From: Sporothrix humicola
Taxonomy: Eukaryota; Ascomycota; Sordariomycetes; Ophiostomatales; Ophiostomataceae
Direction of reading: 5' to 3'
Length of the DNA stretch: 64,000 nt
Assembly: GCA_021396245.1 (NCBI GenBank)
Contig: WNYE01000015.1
Span: 310,001 to 374,000 of the forward strand
Below are positions 63,979-64,000 of this stretch, piece after piece; positions within the stretch are counted from its first letter, which is position 1; every line of letters begins with the position of its first letter. The notes under the pieces are model-generated. The model was not told the origin of the DNA. It ran no database searches and saw only the letters and a list, made by a program, of their open reading frames with translations. A program made the position numbers and the translations under genes.

Positions 63979-64000
63979 CTAGTCTTTAACGGCTGTTAGT

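Overview
This is a nuclear window from a filamentous ascomycete, probably a Sordariomycete; an ophiostomatalean/Sporothrix-like source is possible but unproven. The evidence is GC-rich coding DNA, short introns with CTAAC or CTGAC branch sites, Zn2Cys6 regulators, a 5-kb AT-rich block with the signature of repeat-induced point mutation (RIP), and fungal forms of HOS2-type deacetylase, ING, UGP1, CHD1, RLI1 and PRP40. Gene models below were spliced by hand; exon phases close in every multi-exon model. All functions are homology calls.

The left half (1-30.6 kb) is an accessory catabolic region. It opens with a tandem pair: a PhyH-type Fe(II)/2-oxoglutarate dioxygenase and an HD-domain protein with the full ligand set of PhnZ-type diiron oxygenases. 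In bacteria this pairing (PhnY/PhnZ or TmpA/TmpB) breaks the C-P bond of organophosphonates, so this is my leading candidate for an undescribed fungal system. Two Zn2Cys6 regulators and an unrecognised 143-residue protein follow. A block of oxidoreductases comes next: a D-2-hydroxyacid dehydrogenase, a KduD-like SDR, a sorbitol/idonate-type zinc dehydrogenase, and a histidinol-dehydrogenase-family enzyme resembling the bacterial sulfopropanediol dehydrogenase HpsN. After a MARVEL protein, a secreted DJ-1/PfpI protein and an inverted MYND paralogue pair (one copy frameshifted) come an SMP-30 lactonase, an MFS sugar porter, a gluconokinase and another SDR. Together these could feed lactones, polyols or keto-sugar acids through gluconate into the pentose-phosphate pathway. 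A TCGGCGAYT motif recurs 290-400 bp upstream of four of these genes, and CreA-like sites cluster in the transporter/kinase promoter.

A RIP-destroyed repeat (about 30.96-36.06 kb) separates this region from a conserved housekeeping half (36.4-64 kb): HOS2-like histone deacetylase, ING-PHD protein, UTP-glucose-1-phosphate uridylyltransferase (with a GC-AG intron), a 4.5-kb gene-free stretch, CHD1 (with a 101-codon in-frame extension beyond its TAG stop), ABCE1/RLI1, PRP40 and the 3' end of an unknown gene.
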